64,000 nucleotides of DNA from a virus, in IMG/VR virus record IMGVR_UViG_3300021335_000006, positions 62,001-126,000 of that record, one strand, 5' to 3'. The notes beneath the pieces were generated by a model that was not told the origin of the DNA, searched no databases, and saw only the letters and a program-made list of their open reading frames with translations. The translations under genes and the position numbers were made by a program. Below are positions 1-10,823 of this stretch, piece after piece. The stretch's first letter is position 1. Every line of letters begins with the position of its first letter.

Positions 1-2206
1 TAAAATCATCGTAGAAGGCGTAACTTCTAATTACGCAATTGCTCAAGATCTCGCAGACGCAGGTACATTTGCTGAAGGTCCTGTAGTTGACAGTGCCGCT
101 CGTGCCGCATTTTCAACTAATTTCCAAGCAAAGTATCAAGGTCGTCTTGGTAATAGTCTTGCTGTTTCTTACTGCTCAACTCAAGCAAATGGCACAAGTG
201 CATTTGAAGCTGTTGATGCAGGCTACACAATTGCTATCACTCCGTTTGATTCTGTAAATCCTTCAGTCGTTTCTGGTTTTACAACTGAGACGGAAGCCCA
301 AAACTTTGCTGATGTAGGCGATAATGTAATTCTGGAAGACGGAACAAATCTTAAGATCGAAAGTATTGCCGCTGTTCAAGTAGAAGATAACATTGGTGCT
401 ACTGCTCTGAACATCGTGAATAGCGATGCGAACGTGGTAGATTCTGTCACTGGCACTGGTTTTATTTTTACTACAGGTCCAGAAACAATTGCGTCTCCAA
501 CTCAAGACTTTACAGTTTTCCAGCCCGGCGAAACAATTGTTATTAGTGGTGCAACAGAAGCTGGTAACAACGGTACATTTACAGTCGTAAGTGCTGTAGA
601 TGATACTGGCGGATCAGGTAATTACATCTTGACTGTTTCTGGTGGAACGCTAACTGCTGATGCTGGTGACGCAAACGCAATCACAATTACTGGTGAGCCT
701 AACGGATCTGTATACACGGCTACTGATACTTTCTTCATCAAGAATCACGGTCTGACAACAGGTGATGCTGTTCAGTATAACGTAGGTGGCGGTAATAACG
801 ATGCTATCGACGGTCTTGAAGACGGAACTGTGTACTACGCAATTGTAGTTGATACAAATAACTTCAAGCTGGCTACAACATACGAAAATGCTGAAGCAGG
901 AACTGCAATCAATATCACTTCATTCGGTGGAGTCGATGGCGGCGTTACTCAAACGTTTGGTATCTCTGATAGCTGGTCAGCGAACGTCACGTTCGAAAAT
1001 GTGTATACTGGAGCAACTACTTACGATTCTGGATTCAGCGTACAGTGGGCGGACGCAGGTCTTTTCCTCACTAAGCCAACTGCAAGCCACGTACACGTTG
1101 TTGTAAGAGATCTTGACGGATCAATTACTGGTGTAGTTAATCAGATCTTGGAAGTTTACGAAGACGTAAGCACTGTTCCAGGCGCTACAAAGTCAGATGG
1201 TTCAGTTAACTATCTTGCTGACGTACTTACTGATAAGTCAAACTACATTGCTTGCTCTAGCCCTTCAGCGCTTGTTGCAACTGCTACTTCTGAGCAACAA
1301 TCACTAACTCTCGGTTACGACGGTGATGATGAAGCTAATATCAGCATCGGTAAAGTTGCTGAAGGTTATGATCTGTACAAAGATGCTTCTACAGTTGACA
1401 TTGCACTTGTTATGCAAGGTAAAGCAAGAGGTACAACTCTGGGTAATTACATCACAAACAATATTGCAGAGTCTAGAAAAGACTGTGTTGCGTTTGTATC
1501 ACCCGAAGAGTCTGACACAACAGTCAGTGCTGTAATTGACTTTGCAGGCACATTGACAGGAAGCACATACATGATCGTCGATACTGGATACAAGTATCAA
1601 TACGATAAGTTCAACGATGTATATCGTTGGGTGCCTCTCAACGGCGATATCGCTGGTCTTTGTGCGAGAACAGACGAAGTTCGTGATCCTTGGTTCTCTC
1701 CTGCTGGATTGAATAGAGGTGTTATCAAGAATGTTGTGAAGCTGAGAATCAATCCTACTAAAGCAGAAAGAGACTTATTGTACGTAAATAATGTCAACCC
1801 TGTTGTCTCAGAGCCTGGCGCTGGAACAATTCTGTTTGGTGACAAGACGTTCGCTACGACTGCAAGCGCATTCGATAGAATCAATGTCCGAAGATTGTTC
1901 ATTGTTCTTGAGAAGGCTATCTCGATTGCTTCTAAGTCATTGTTGTTCGAATTCAACGATGAGTTCACGAGAGCGCAGTTTAAGAATCTCGTGGAGCCCT
2001 TCTTACGTGAAGTACAGGGTCGTCGTGGAATTTACGACTTCAAGGTCGTGTGTGACGAAACTAACAATACCGCAGAAGTAATTGACGGTAATCAGTTTGT
2101 TGGAGACATCTTCATCAAGCCTGCTCGTGCGATCAATTTCATTCAGCTAAACTTCGTTGCTGTTAGAACTGGTGTAGAATTCGAAGAAATCGTTGGTTCA
2201 GTATAA
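1..2206 (+). CDS. 18: Contractile tail sheath protein gp18 (5' end outside window)
   Basis: The reading frame is open from base 2, so the start lies upstream; about 734 codons are present. The C-terminal third is typical T4-like sheath, with RRGIYDFKVVCDETNNT and then a segment ending in NFVAVRTGVEFEEIVG, the region that wraps the tail tube. Family knowledge: gp18 polymerises on the gp19 tube and contracts during injection. The middle of the protein, about bases 490-960, carries two beta-rich modules: one with GDxIxISG and NNGTFTV features, and one with HGLTTGDAVQY and GTVYYAIV. Related modules occur in other virion proteins here (5834 and 53733 genes), so they are probably surface decorations inserted into the sheath. 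It is followed at 20 bp by gp19 behind a strong ribosome site (AAGGAG). The identity is secure; the role of the inserts is inference. Confidence 0.93.
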   Translation, partial: KIIVEGVTSNYAIAQDLADAGTFAEGPVVDSAARAAFSTNFQAKYQGRLGNSLAVSYCSTQANGTSAFEAVDAGYTIAITPFDSVNPSVVSGFTTETEAQNFADVGDNVILEDGTNLKIESIAAVQVEDNIGATALNIVNSDANVVDSVTGTGFIFTTGPETIASPTQDFTVFQPGETIVISGATEAGNNGTFTVVSAVDDTGGSGNYILTVSGGTLTADAGDANAITITGEPNGSVYTATDTFFIKNHGLTTGDAVQYNVGGGNNDAIDGLEDGTVYYAIVVDTNNFKLATTYENAEAGTAINITSFGGVDGGVTQTFGISDSWSANVTFENVYTGATTYDSGFSVQWADAGLFLTKPTASHVHVVVRDLDGSITGVVNQILEVYEDVSTVPGATKSDGSVNYLADVLTDKSNYIACSSPSALVATATSEQQSLTLGYDGDDEANISIGKVAEGYDLYKDASTVDIALVMQGKARGTTLGNYITNNIAESRKDCVAFVSPEESDTTVSAVIDFAGTLTGSTYMIVDTGYKYQYDKFNDVYRWVPLNGDIAGLCARTDEVRDPWFSPAGLNRGVIKNVVKLRINPTKAERDLLYVNNVNPVVSEPGAGTILFGDKTFATTASAFDRINVRRLFIVLEKAISIASKSLLFEFNDEFTRAQFKNLVEPFLREVQGRRGIYDFKVVCDETNNTAEVIDGNQFVGDIFIKPARAINFIQLNFVAVRTGVEFEEIVGSV

Positions 2207-2225
2207 CAGATAAGGAGAAACGAAA

Positions 2226-2771
2226 ATGGCTTTTAATATCAATGAAATTAGACAACAGATGACATTCGGGGGTGCGAGAGCATCCCTGTTTGAAGTCCGA
2301 ATGGCTAACCCAATTAATACAACTGGGGACATTAAGCTGTCTTTCATGGCTAGAGCTACAACTCTCCCTGCATCGAATCTCGGAACTGTAATTGTTCCTT
2401 ATTTCGGTCGCCAGGTTAAGTTCGCAGGAAACAGAACTTTTGAGCAGTGGTCAGTAACAGTCATGAATGATGAAGACTTCCTCGTAAGAAATGCTATGGA
2501 AGATTGGATGTCTAGCATCAACTCTCACGTAGGTAACTTGAATCTAGAGGCACCTGGTGTTAACTATAAGTCTCAGGCACAAGTCCTTCAGTACTCTAAG
2601 AGCGGATCTTTAATTCGTGAGTACAACTTCAATGGTATGTTCCCCGTTGCGCTTAGTGCAATCAACAACGATTGGGAATCTGAAGAAATTCAAACGTTTG
2701 AAGTTACATTCGAGTACGATTGGTGGAACGTTTCTGGCGGTGTCACTGGAGACGCTGGCACAAACGCCTAA
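2226..2771 (+). CDS. 19: Tail tube protein gp19
   Basis: 181 residues, close to the T4 tube subunit length. The pattern is characteristic of the family: an N-terminal region with ASLFEVRMANP, a central LPASNLGTVIVPYFGR strand pair, then the FEQWSVTVMNDEDFLVRNAM helix and a final EVTFEYDWW strand. The protein stacks in hexameric rings to form the inner tube through which DNA leaves the capsid. It lies directly after sheath gp18 and before portal gp20, the conserved T4-like order. Start ATG with AAGGAG 7 bp upstream. It is closed by a strong intrinsic terminator 25 bp after the stop. A second, divergent tube-like protein is encoded at 18220. Confidence 0.96.
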   Translation: MAFNINEIRQQMTFGGARASLFEVRMANPINTTGDIKLSFMARATTLPASNLGTVIVPYFGRQVKFAGNRTFEQWSVTVMNDEDFLVRNAMEDWMSSINSHVGNLNLEAPGVNYKSQAQVLQYSKSGSLIREYNFNGMFPVALSAINNDWESEEIQTFEVTFEYDWWNVSGGVTGDAGTNA

Positions 2772-2794
2772 TCTTTATAGCTTGATTCCTAAGC

Positions 2795-2820
2795 AAAGGG
2801 AGGTTTCGGCCTCCCTTTTT
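2795..2820 (+). terminator. Intrinsic terminator after gp19
   Basis: A perfect stem AAAGGGAGG / CCTCCCTTT closes a TTTCGG loop and runs into five or more T residues. It separates the sheath/tube unit from the portal unit. Seen directly in sequence. Confidence 0.9.
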
Positions 2821-2833
2821 GGTTTTTAGGTCT

Positions 2834-2841
2834 TATAAATA
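2834..2841 (+). promoter_or_regulatory. T4-type late promoter upstream of gp20
   Basis: Exact TATAAATA, the consensus -10 element recognised by T4-type late sigma gp55, about 40 bp before the gp20 start and just after the gp19 terminator. There is no -35, as expected for this class. Confidence 0.85.
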
Positions 2842-2880
2842 GTATGAGACTTTTATACTTTTCACTTAAAGGAACTTGTA

Positions 2881-4558
2881 ATGGCAATTGAACTGTTTGG
2901 CTTTGAAATCAAAAGAAAGGAAGATGAAAACAAAAACATCACGTCTTTTGTTGAGCCTACCAATGATGACGGCGCTGTCAATATCGCCGTAACTGGATCA
3001 GTATCTAGCTCTTTCCTTGACTTGGACGGAGCCGCAAAGAGTGAAGCTGAACTTGTACAAAGATATCGCACTATGCTTCAGCAACCCGAAGTATCTCAAG
3101 CTGTAGATGATATTGTAAACGAAGCGATTTCAATCACTGATGACAAGAAAGTAGTTGATTGTATCACTGATGATGTGGACCTTCCCGATAATATTAAAAA
3201 GAAGATTCGAGAAGAATTTGACAATGTTATAAAACTGCTAGACTTTGGTAATACTGGATACGATACTTTTCAGAAGTGGTACGTCGATGGTAGAATCAAC
3301 TATCATGTAATGATCGACGAAAAATCACCCAGAAAAGGAATTCAAGAACTTCGCTATATTGATCCAAGAAAAATTCGTAAAGTTCGTGAGTATGATAAAG
3401 CGCCTGCTGGTAGTGATCAAAATAAGTTTATTGTTAAGAAAATCAAGAACGAGTATTTCATCTATAACGAGCGTGGATTCAATAATTTAAACACGTCTCA
3501 CGTTCAACAGTTTAGCGGCGGGGATATCAAGGGTCTAAAAATTGCAAAAGACTCTATCGTAAACGTCACGTCTGGCTTGCTAAACGAAAACGGAAATCTA
3601 GTACTATCTTATCTTCATAAAGCATACAAGCCTTTGAATCAGTTGAGAATGATGGAGGATGCTGTTGTTATCTATCGTATCTCACGAGCACCAGAGCGTC
3701 GAATCTTTTATATTGATGTGGGCAATCTCCCCAAATTGAAGGCTGAGCAACATCTACGTGATATGATGGTCAAGCATAAGAATCGTTTAGTCTACGATGC
3801 TGGAACTGGCGACATCAAAGATGATCGTAGACATATGGCCATGACAGATGATTTCTGGCTTCCAAGAAGAGAAGGTGGAAGGGGAACTGAAATCACAACA
3901 TTGCCCGGTGGTCAGAATTTGGGCGAAATCGAAGATATTCTGTATTTCCAAAAGAGACTACTTAAAGCATTGAATGTCCCCATCACTAGAATGGAGTCTG
4001 AGGCTGGATTCTCGCTTGGACGTGCATCAGAAATCTCTAGAGATGAGGTGAAATTTTCTAAGTTTATCGCACGACTACGTTCAAGATTTGCAATTCTTTT
4101 TGATAAATTACTTGAAAAGCAATTGATTTTGAAGGGAATTGTTTCTGTTGAAGATTGGCCAGCAATTCAAGCAGCCCTTCGATACGATTTTGTAACTGAT
4201 AATCATTTCTCAGAATTGAAACAGTCTGAAATTTTACAGAATCGCTTACAGCTTCTGAGAGACATCGATGAGTATCGTGGAACTTACTTCTCTAAAGATT
4301 GGGTACAGAAGCAAGTACTTTATATGTCTGAAGATGAAGTGGAAGAGATTAAGGATCAGATCGAACAAGAAAAGGCGGAAGAGCCTGAGGAAGAAGAAGA
4401 TCTGAACATGGATTACACGCCAGAAGCTCCTGTCATTCCTGATCATGGAACTTTGACGGTGGATATAGAAGAGGATAATGAACTGAAAGAAGAAGATAGA
4501 AAATTGATTGAAAATTTTTCATCAATGATCGATCAACTTATAACAGAAGAAAGTGATA

Positions 4559-4566
<8 letters not shown>
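2881..4566 (+). CDS. 20: Portal vertex protein gp20
   Basis: 561 residues, similar to other T4-like portals. Recognisable blocks are MEDAVVIYRISRAPERR, the segment ending HKNRLVYDAGTGD and the DDRRHMAMTDDFWLPRR block, followed by TEITTLPGGQNLGEI and LLKALNVPITRM, all hallmarks of gp20. The protein forms the dodecameric ring through which DNA is packaged and ejected and which nucleates prohead assembly. The C-terminus is strongly acidic (EEPEEEEDLNMD and onwards). Start ATG follows AAAGGAAC. The stop overlaps the start of the collagen-like gene, an unusual neighbour because marine T4-like phages normally continue directly to prohead genes. Confidence 0.96.
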
Positions 4567-5785
<1,219 letters not shown>

Positions 5786-5788
5786 TTT

Positions 5789-5796
5789 TATAAATA
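5789..5796 (+). promoter_or_regulatory. T4-type late promoter
   Basis: Exact TATAAATA 38 bp upstream of the 829-residue structural gene, immediately after the collagen-like gene stop. Confidence 0.85.
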
Positions 5797-5833
5797 GTAT
5801 AGAACAACAACCCGTTTATAATCGGAGGATTAA

Positions 5834-8323
5834 ATGGCTATCATTACTTCTGGTGGTGATCTATCAAGAACAGAATTACAGATAGATGCCGCAACAAGAG
5901 ACATTTCACTAGCACTAGCCGGAGGTCTTTCTCCAGACGGTGTTACTCTTCAGGCAATGTACTCATATCTCAAGAAGGTGTGGCGAGTACGAAACTTTAC
6001 AATTGGCGTAACTTCTGGAGCGTCCGGTCAAGCTGATCTTGTACTCGATCAAGCCGCTGGCCCTTCTTCGGAAGAAATTCTGCCAGGAATGACTGTCATA
6101 GTCGCTTCTGGTTCTGGTGTTCTTTTAGACGCCACTGAAGTTGCTAGTGTTAGCGGAACAACAGTAACACTAAACAAAAATATTGATACAACCTTTACTG
6201 GCACAGATACAGTAACGTTTATCAACCATCTGATCGAATATCCTTTCCCGCTCGTGGCAATTACTCCAGAGCAGTTTGAATTTTCGTTTGATTGGACTCC
6301 AAACTCAGATGCAACACGAAAGTTGATTCGTACTGCTGGATGGAGAGAGATCACAACTACTGGTACTGTACTTGCTGAGTATGTGGGAGTTATCTCACTG
6401 GGTACTGTTGATGGTAAAGCGATCACAAATATCACTGCGACTGACATTTCCTTCTCCGGTGCCACTATCACGTCAACAGGAGAAAACTTTGGTATTTTTG
6501 TAACTGGGGATACTATTACCGTAAGCGGTAGCGCAAACGGAAATGATGGCACATATGTTGTAACTAACGTCACTTCAGACGGTGCTGGCGGTACTGCTGA
6601 CGTACTTACAGTTAAAGATTACATTTCAGACACAGCAACAGCATTCACCGCAGAAACTGTTGGTGCTTCCGTTACAATTGGCGGCGGTGACACTGTTTAC
6701 TACGCATTCCGTCCCGCTCTCAGAAAAGCTGGACTTGTTATCACGGCTACTAATACAATTACAGGTGCGGCTGGAGATTTTGATTCGTTCTCTAATGGAG
6801 ATATCATCGTCATTTCTGGAACATCGGGTGGAACGAATGACGGCCAATTTACAATTGCTACAGCCGCTAGTAACAACATTGTATTGACGGGAACACCGTT
6901 GACTAACACAACTGAAGCTGATGTTGTTAATATTCGAAATATTAATTACGGAACGACTGCTGACTTTACATATGCTGGTGCCGTAAACGAAGCAATTCAA
7001 ACGTTTGATGGAACTACGGATAACAGAACTAACGAACTTTCTCTCTTCGTTCGTGAAGAAGGTAAGACGTTTGGTAAGTCAGACTCAGTGTCGATTGGTA
7101 TCGCATCTGGTGCGGCTGTAAACTATCAGGTATTCCGATTCCCACTTGCGGAGTTGAGAGATCTTGATTATACAATTTCTGACAAGGTTATCGAAGCCGC
7201 TGATGGTGCTAACGAAAAGTATGATGTTGCGGCTGGTAATGGTCCAGAGATCAACTATCTCGCCGCTGACGTTTCTTCCGCTACACTCTACTCTGGTGGA
7301 GTTGATCTTAACACATCCAGAAACTTTGGTGTAACGATCAGTGCGGAGAATGGCACTGGAACTGGCAATCTTACACTTCAAGAGCTATATTCTTGGGTTA
7401 AGTATCGTCTACGTAGAACAACTAACGTCGATGACGAAGGTGCGGATTCAATCGTTCAGGTTGGTAAGACTTCTGACGAATTGTTGACATTCGTTGGACC
7501 AACTCTACAGACATTGCTTGTAGAACACGCTGACGGCGCTACAAACGATGCTGGTGTTGCTATCATTAACTTCTCTAGTGGAGATATTGGTAACTTAGCA
7601 TTCCGATACACTGGTGGTGGTGGATCGCTAGAACTCTTCCCGAAGATTGCTTCTGGTACGATCTCATTCAACGACAACTTAATTAACGATAGCGAACCTT
7701 CGTTTACAGTCTACTATGAGTATACTCGTGAGTTTGATGTTACGGCACTTTCCGTTACATCTGCTTCAGGTCAAACTGCTACAATTACAGACGGTGGTAC
7801 TAATAATATGCCAGAAGTGACAGTCGGAGACTATCTTGACTTCTCTGGATTCACTAATGCTGGAAACAATGGAGTTTGGGAAGTTACTGGAAGCATCGTA
7901 GCTGGTAGTGCGGCTGATACAACTGCATCCTTTGCGGCAACTAAGTTAGATGACGATAATCCAAATGGAGCGGTCACTAACGAAGCTCAAACTACTGGAA
8001 CTGAAAACTTCCGTTTTAATCCTGTTAACTCGCCTGATGCGATTATTGTACTTCAAGCAAATGGTACAAGTGAAATATCAGGCTCTGGTTCTGGAAGCAT
8101 CAATGCTAATGGATTCGCATTCGACTACGCTTTCACTGGTGACACGACTCCCAACTCTGCAAACGGAGAAGAAAATCGACTTTCTGATACTGCGGTAAAT
8201 ACAGTAATTAGAGCAGTTGGTACTGATACAGCACAGTGGGTATCAACGCCCTTCATAATTAACGAAGGTAACGCTAATAATATTACTGTGGTAGCGCCTC
8301 TCGAAAGAAACTATGCTCCATAA
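5834..8323 (+). CDS. Large virion structural protein with repeated beta modules
   Basis: 829 residues, start ATG behind CGGAGGA. Not assignable to a T4 gene. It resembles large structural proteins of marine T4-like phages in composition: Gly/Thr/Ser/Asn/Asp rich, few Cys, many beta strands. Two segments with related openings are visible: ISLALAGGLSPDGVTLQAMY near the N-terminus and GTGNLTLQELYSWVKYRLRR near residue 520. Between and after them are three copies of a module of the form GDxIxVSG...NNGxxxVxxV (around residues 220, 315 and 665), also present in the sheath and the 30520 protein. Its late promoter and its place among fibre genes support a tail-fibre or neck-appendage role, which is inference. 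Confidence 0.7.
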   Translation: MAIITSGGDLSRTELQIDAATRDISLALAGGLSPDGVTLQAMYSYLKKVWRVRNFTIGVTSGASGQADLVLDQAAGPSSEEILPGMTVIVASGSGVLLDATEVASVSGTTVTLNKNIDTTFTGTDTVTFINHLIEYPFPLVAITPEQFEFSFDWTPNSDATRKLIRTAGWREITTTGTVLAEYVGVISLGTVDGKAITNITATDISFSGATITSTGENFGIFVTGDTITVSGSANGNDGTYVVTNVTSDGAGGTADVLTVKDYISDTATAFTAETVGASVTIGGGDTVYYAFRPALRKAGLVITATNTITGAAGDFDSFSNGDIIVISGTSGGTNDGQFTIATAASNNIVLTGTPLTNTTEADVVNIRNINYGTTADFTYAGAVNEAIQTFDGTTDNRTNELSLFVREEGKTFGKSDSVSIGIASGAAVNYQVFRFPLAELRDLDYTISDKVIEAADGANEKYDVAAGNGPEINYLAADVSSATLYSGGVDLNTSRNFGVTISAENGTGTGNLTLQELYSWVKYRLRRTTNVDDEGADSIVQVGKTSDELLTFVGPTLQTLLVEHADGATNDAGVAIINFSSGDIGNLAFRYTGGGGSLELFPKIASGTISFNDNLINDSEPSFTVYYEYTREFDVTALSVTSASGQTATITDGGTNNMPEVTVGDYLDFSGFTNAGNNGVWEVTGSIVAGSAADTTASFAATKLDDDNPNGAVTNEAQTTGTENFRFNPVNSPDAIIVLQANGTSEISGSGSGSINANGFAFDYAFTGDTTPNSANGEENRLSDTAVNTVIRAVGTDTAQWVSTPFIINEGNANNITVVAPLERNYAP

Positions 8324-8326
8324 ATA
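8319..8326 (+). promoter_or_regulatory. Variant late promoter (CATAAATA)
   Basis: One mismatch from TATAAATA, overlapping the stop of the upstream structural gene, 52 bp before the 99-residue gene. The same C variant occurs at 50731, which adds some weight. A hairpin lies between it and the gene. Confidence 0.45.
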
Positions 8327-8334
8327 ACTTTGAC

Positions 8335-8357
8335 GGGGGAGCTAGTCTCCCCCATTT
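8335..8357 (+). terminator. Hairpin terminator after the 829-residue structural gene
   Basis: Perfect 7-bp stem GGGGGAG / CTCCCCC with a CTAGT loop, followed by only a short ATTTAA tract. It may be a partial terminator or processing site, since the next gene has only a variant late promoter. Confidence 0.55.
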
Positions 8358-8377
8358 AACCTTTACGAGGATTTATT

Positions 8378-8677
8378 ATGAGAATCAACATTCAAGTTGC
8401 CGCAGACATTCTTGCATTGACGGAAGATGAGCTACTTATGGAAGCTCAGCAGGTCGATGAACTCACTGCGCATTTCGTTCCCCCCACAGATATGATCTAT
8501 AACGATGACGGAACCGTTCGCTTTGTCGATGATGGGGATTCTGAGTCTACGTGGGAGTTTGAGATGGATGAAGTTCTTGCGCATAAAAAAGTGCTTGACG
8601 AAAAGAAAGAAACTGAGCGAGATGCTAAAATCCGTAAAGCTGTAAGAGAAGCAAACGAAGAAATGATCGAGGGCTAA
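8378..8677 (+). CDS. Small acidic virion-region protein, unknown
   Basis: 99 residues, start ATG behind ACGAGG. The N-terminus INIQVAADILALTEDELL is amphipathic; the C-terminus is a charged helix rich in Lys and Glu (HKKVLDEKKETERDAKIRK). There is no recognisable domain. It abuts the next structural gene (TAA then ATG), so it is translated from the same late transcript and may be a chaperone or connector for the 699-residue fibre-like protein. That role is a guess from position only. Confidence 0.6.
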   Translation: MRINIQVAADILALTEDELLMEAQQVDELTAHFVPPTDMIYNDDGTVRFVDDGDSESTWEFEMDEVLAHKKVLDEKKETERDAKIRKAVREANEEMIEG

Positions 8678-10777
8678 ATGGCAGTTCCATCATACGGTAC
8701 AGACATTGTTACACTAGACGGCTCAGTCTATACTGCGACAGGTGGAACTTCTCTTGTTGTCAATGATTATGCCGCTGTTGGCGGAGGACAGGCTGGTCTT
8801 AACGAAGAAACAGATTACTATCTAATTGGAACAGAATGTATTTCTAAAAACGCATTTGGTAACGGTTCTCAAGAAAAGGGTATTGTTGACGATACAAATG
8901 CGGGTGGAAATATTGCGACAACACTCGCATCAGGTAATAATCCTGGCGGTAATCAGTACGTGTATATTTGGATGTTCTTTAATGCTCCTGCCTCGTTAGC
9001 TACAGCGGTATTGCCCCTCAACCAACGAGGTGGACTACACGCAATCATTGGGCCGAATACAAATAACTATAACGCATATTCCGTTTCCGGCTCAGATTTA
9101 CAGGACTATGGTGCTGACTGGGTTTGTGGATCTATTGACGTTAATGTTACTCCCGCAAATGGTCTTGCGCTAACCACCGTCGGAAATGGCGCAGGAGGAA
9201 ACTATAGTGTTTTCGGCGCAGGAGCAAGCATTCCCACACAAGGCCCGACGAAAGGTGCTCCTTTTGCGATTGAAGGTATTCGAAGAGGTGCATACATTGA
9301 TGCTGTAGAAGGCGAAACGGCCAACCCAGTTACTTTTGCGGGCTTAGAGGGATTTGACGGTGGTGACAACATCAATGGTCGCTTAGGTGTTTTTACTGAA
9401 CGAAGAGGCGTATACATTCTAAACACTGAAGTAAGACTAGGAAGTTCAACTCAGCTTTGTTTTATGCGTGATACATCTGGTGTTACTATTCGAAGACAAA
9501 ATGATGCTACACCTTGGTATTCAAATACTGAAACCGACGGCGGAAAACATAGAATACAAATACTCAATTCTTCTTCTGAGATTGAATGGGAAAATGTAAC
9601 TATTCTTGAAGATGCGATTGATATTCTTATTAATTCGACTGACAATCCTATCGTTAAGTTTACAGCTTGTTCTTTTTTTGGTGTTAGATTACTTCAGTGC
9701 GGTGGTGCGAACACAGAACTGACTCGTTGCACATTTGGAACAACTTCAGCGACGATTACATCTAATACAATGGCTGGAACAAACACTGAAGCAAGAGTTA
9801 TCCAAAATGGTGCTACTATTACTTCTTGTACAGTTAATGGGACAAGCAACACGGCGGAAACATCCGGAATTGAAGTTAGTGGGACTAATGCTACAGATCT
9901 TTCTAAGATCACTAACTGTAACTTTACAGGAAATGGTAGAGCGCTATTACTTGGTCAAATTGCTGGTGGACAAGGAGATGTAACAGTCATATATGATGGG
10001 CATTCATTTACTCCAAACGCACAACTTGGATATAATGATGGAGCAGTTCAATCAGCAACTACAGGCCCGCAAGGAAATTCCGGTGCTGTTATTGAAGTTG
10101 AAGTTTTATCGGGAACAAATTTAATAATTTCTGTATCTAATACAAGTCAGATACCTTCAGTGTATAATACTGGAAGCGGTCAAGTCACTATTCAGGCAGA
10201 TGTTTCGGTGTCAATATCAGGTGTATTAGGAAACTCCGAAGTATCGATAATGCAAAGCCCTTCTCCTTACAGTCAAAACGGAGCAACACGAACTACTTTG
10301 TTCAATGAAGACACTGTGGCTGCTGTAACAGGAACTGATATTGAATTCGTTACTGTACCTCAGGGTGCCGGTCCGGTATTGTTCATAGATAGTACGACAA
10401 CAGATTTTACAAACATTACTGGATTAGCTGTTACAACGCCACCCCAAGTGATTCGTGTAACTCATAGAGATAATCTTGCTTTATTTGATGAGTTCGAGGT
10501 AGTTTCAATATCTGCAAATACTATCGGTGTGACTGCCGTTGGACAAAGCTCTATTAAGCAACAAGATCTGGTAGATTCGCCTGGTGAAACTGTTACTGTA
10601 GAAAAAGTAGATGCGACTTACACATTTAATGTGCCGTCAGGAACTGACATTGATGTGCTTATTTATAGAGTGGGTAGCTTACCTGTTTACTTATTAGAAC
10701 AAACAATTACAACAGAAAATGCGTCTTTTCCTATTTCTCAGTCACTAGATAGAAATTACGATTCGTTTGAAGTGTAG
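8678..10777 (+). CDS. Fibre-like structural protein with beta-helix-like middle
   Basis: 699 residues. The middle, about residues 260-450, has short repeated strand patterns (GVYILNTEVRLG, SSEIEWENVTIL, NPIVKFTACSFF, TELTRCTFGT, ATITSCTVNG, LSKITNCNFTG) typical of right-handed parallel beta-helix fibre or depolymerase proteins. No catalytic residues can be assigned. Start ATG directly follows the preceding stop. The C-terminal part is Ser/Thr/Val-rich beta sequence. It belongs to the structural insertion between gp20 and gp21. A receptor-binding or glycan-binding role is inferred from fold type only. Confidence 0.65.
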   Translation: MAVPSYGTDIVTLDGSVYTATGGTSLVVNDYAAVGGGQAGLNEETDYYLIGTECISKNAFGNGSQEKGIVDDTNAGGNIATTLASGNNPGGNQYVYIWMFFNAPASLATAVLPLNQRGGLHAIIGPNTNNYNAYSVSGSDLQDYGADWVCGSIDVNVTPANGLALTTVGNGAGGNYSVFGAGASIPTQGPTKGAPFAIEGIRRGAYIDAVEGETANPVTFAGLEGFDGGDNINGRLGVFTERRGVYILNTEVRLGSSTQLCFMRDTSGVTIRRQNDATPWYSNTETDGGKHRIQILNSSSEIEWENVTILEDAIDILINSTDNPIVKFTACSFFGVRLLQCGGANTELTRCTFGTTSATITSNTMAGTNTEARVIQNGATITSCTVNGTSNTAETSGIEVSGTNATDLSKITNCNFTGNGRALLLGQIAGGQGDVTVIYDGHSFTPNAQLGYNDGAVQSATTGPQGNSGAVIEVEVLSGTNLIISVSNTSQIPSVYNTGSGQVTIQADVSVSISGVLGNSEVSIMQSPSPYSQNGATRTTLFNEDTVAAVTGTDIEFVTVPQGAGPVLFIDSTTTDFTNITGLAVTTPPQVIRVTHRDNLALFDEFEVVSISANTIGVTAVGQSSIKQQDLVDSPGETVTVEKVDATYTFNVPSGTDIDVLIYRVGSLPVYLLEQTITTENASFPISQSLDRNYDSFEV

Positions 10778-10781
10778 TCGA

Positions 10782-10789
10782 TATAAATA
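10782..10789 (+). promoter_or_regulatory. T4-type late promoter
   Basis: Exact TATAAATA 35 bp upstream of the 895-residue structural gene. Confidence 0.85.
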
Positions 10790-10823
10790 ATTAAAATTAG
10801 AACAATTTTAGCGGGATAATTAA

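Noticed and set aside
6049-6573. 174-codon antisense frame
   Set aside because: Shadow of the beta-rich structural gene on the plus strand; all neighbouring genes are plus strand and no promoter faces it.
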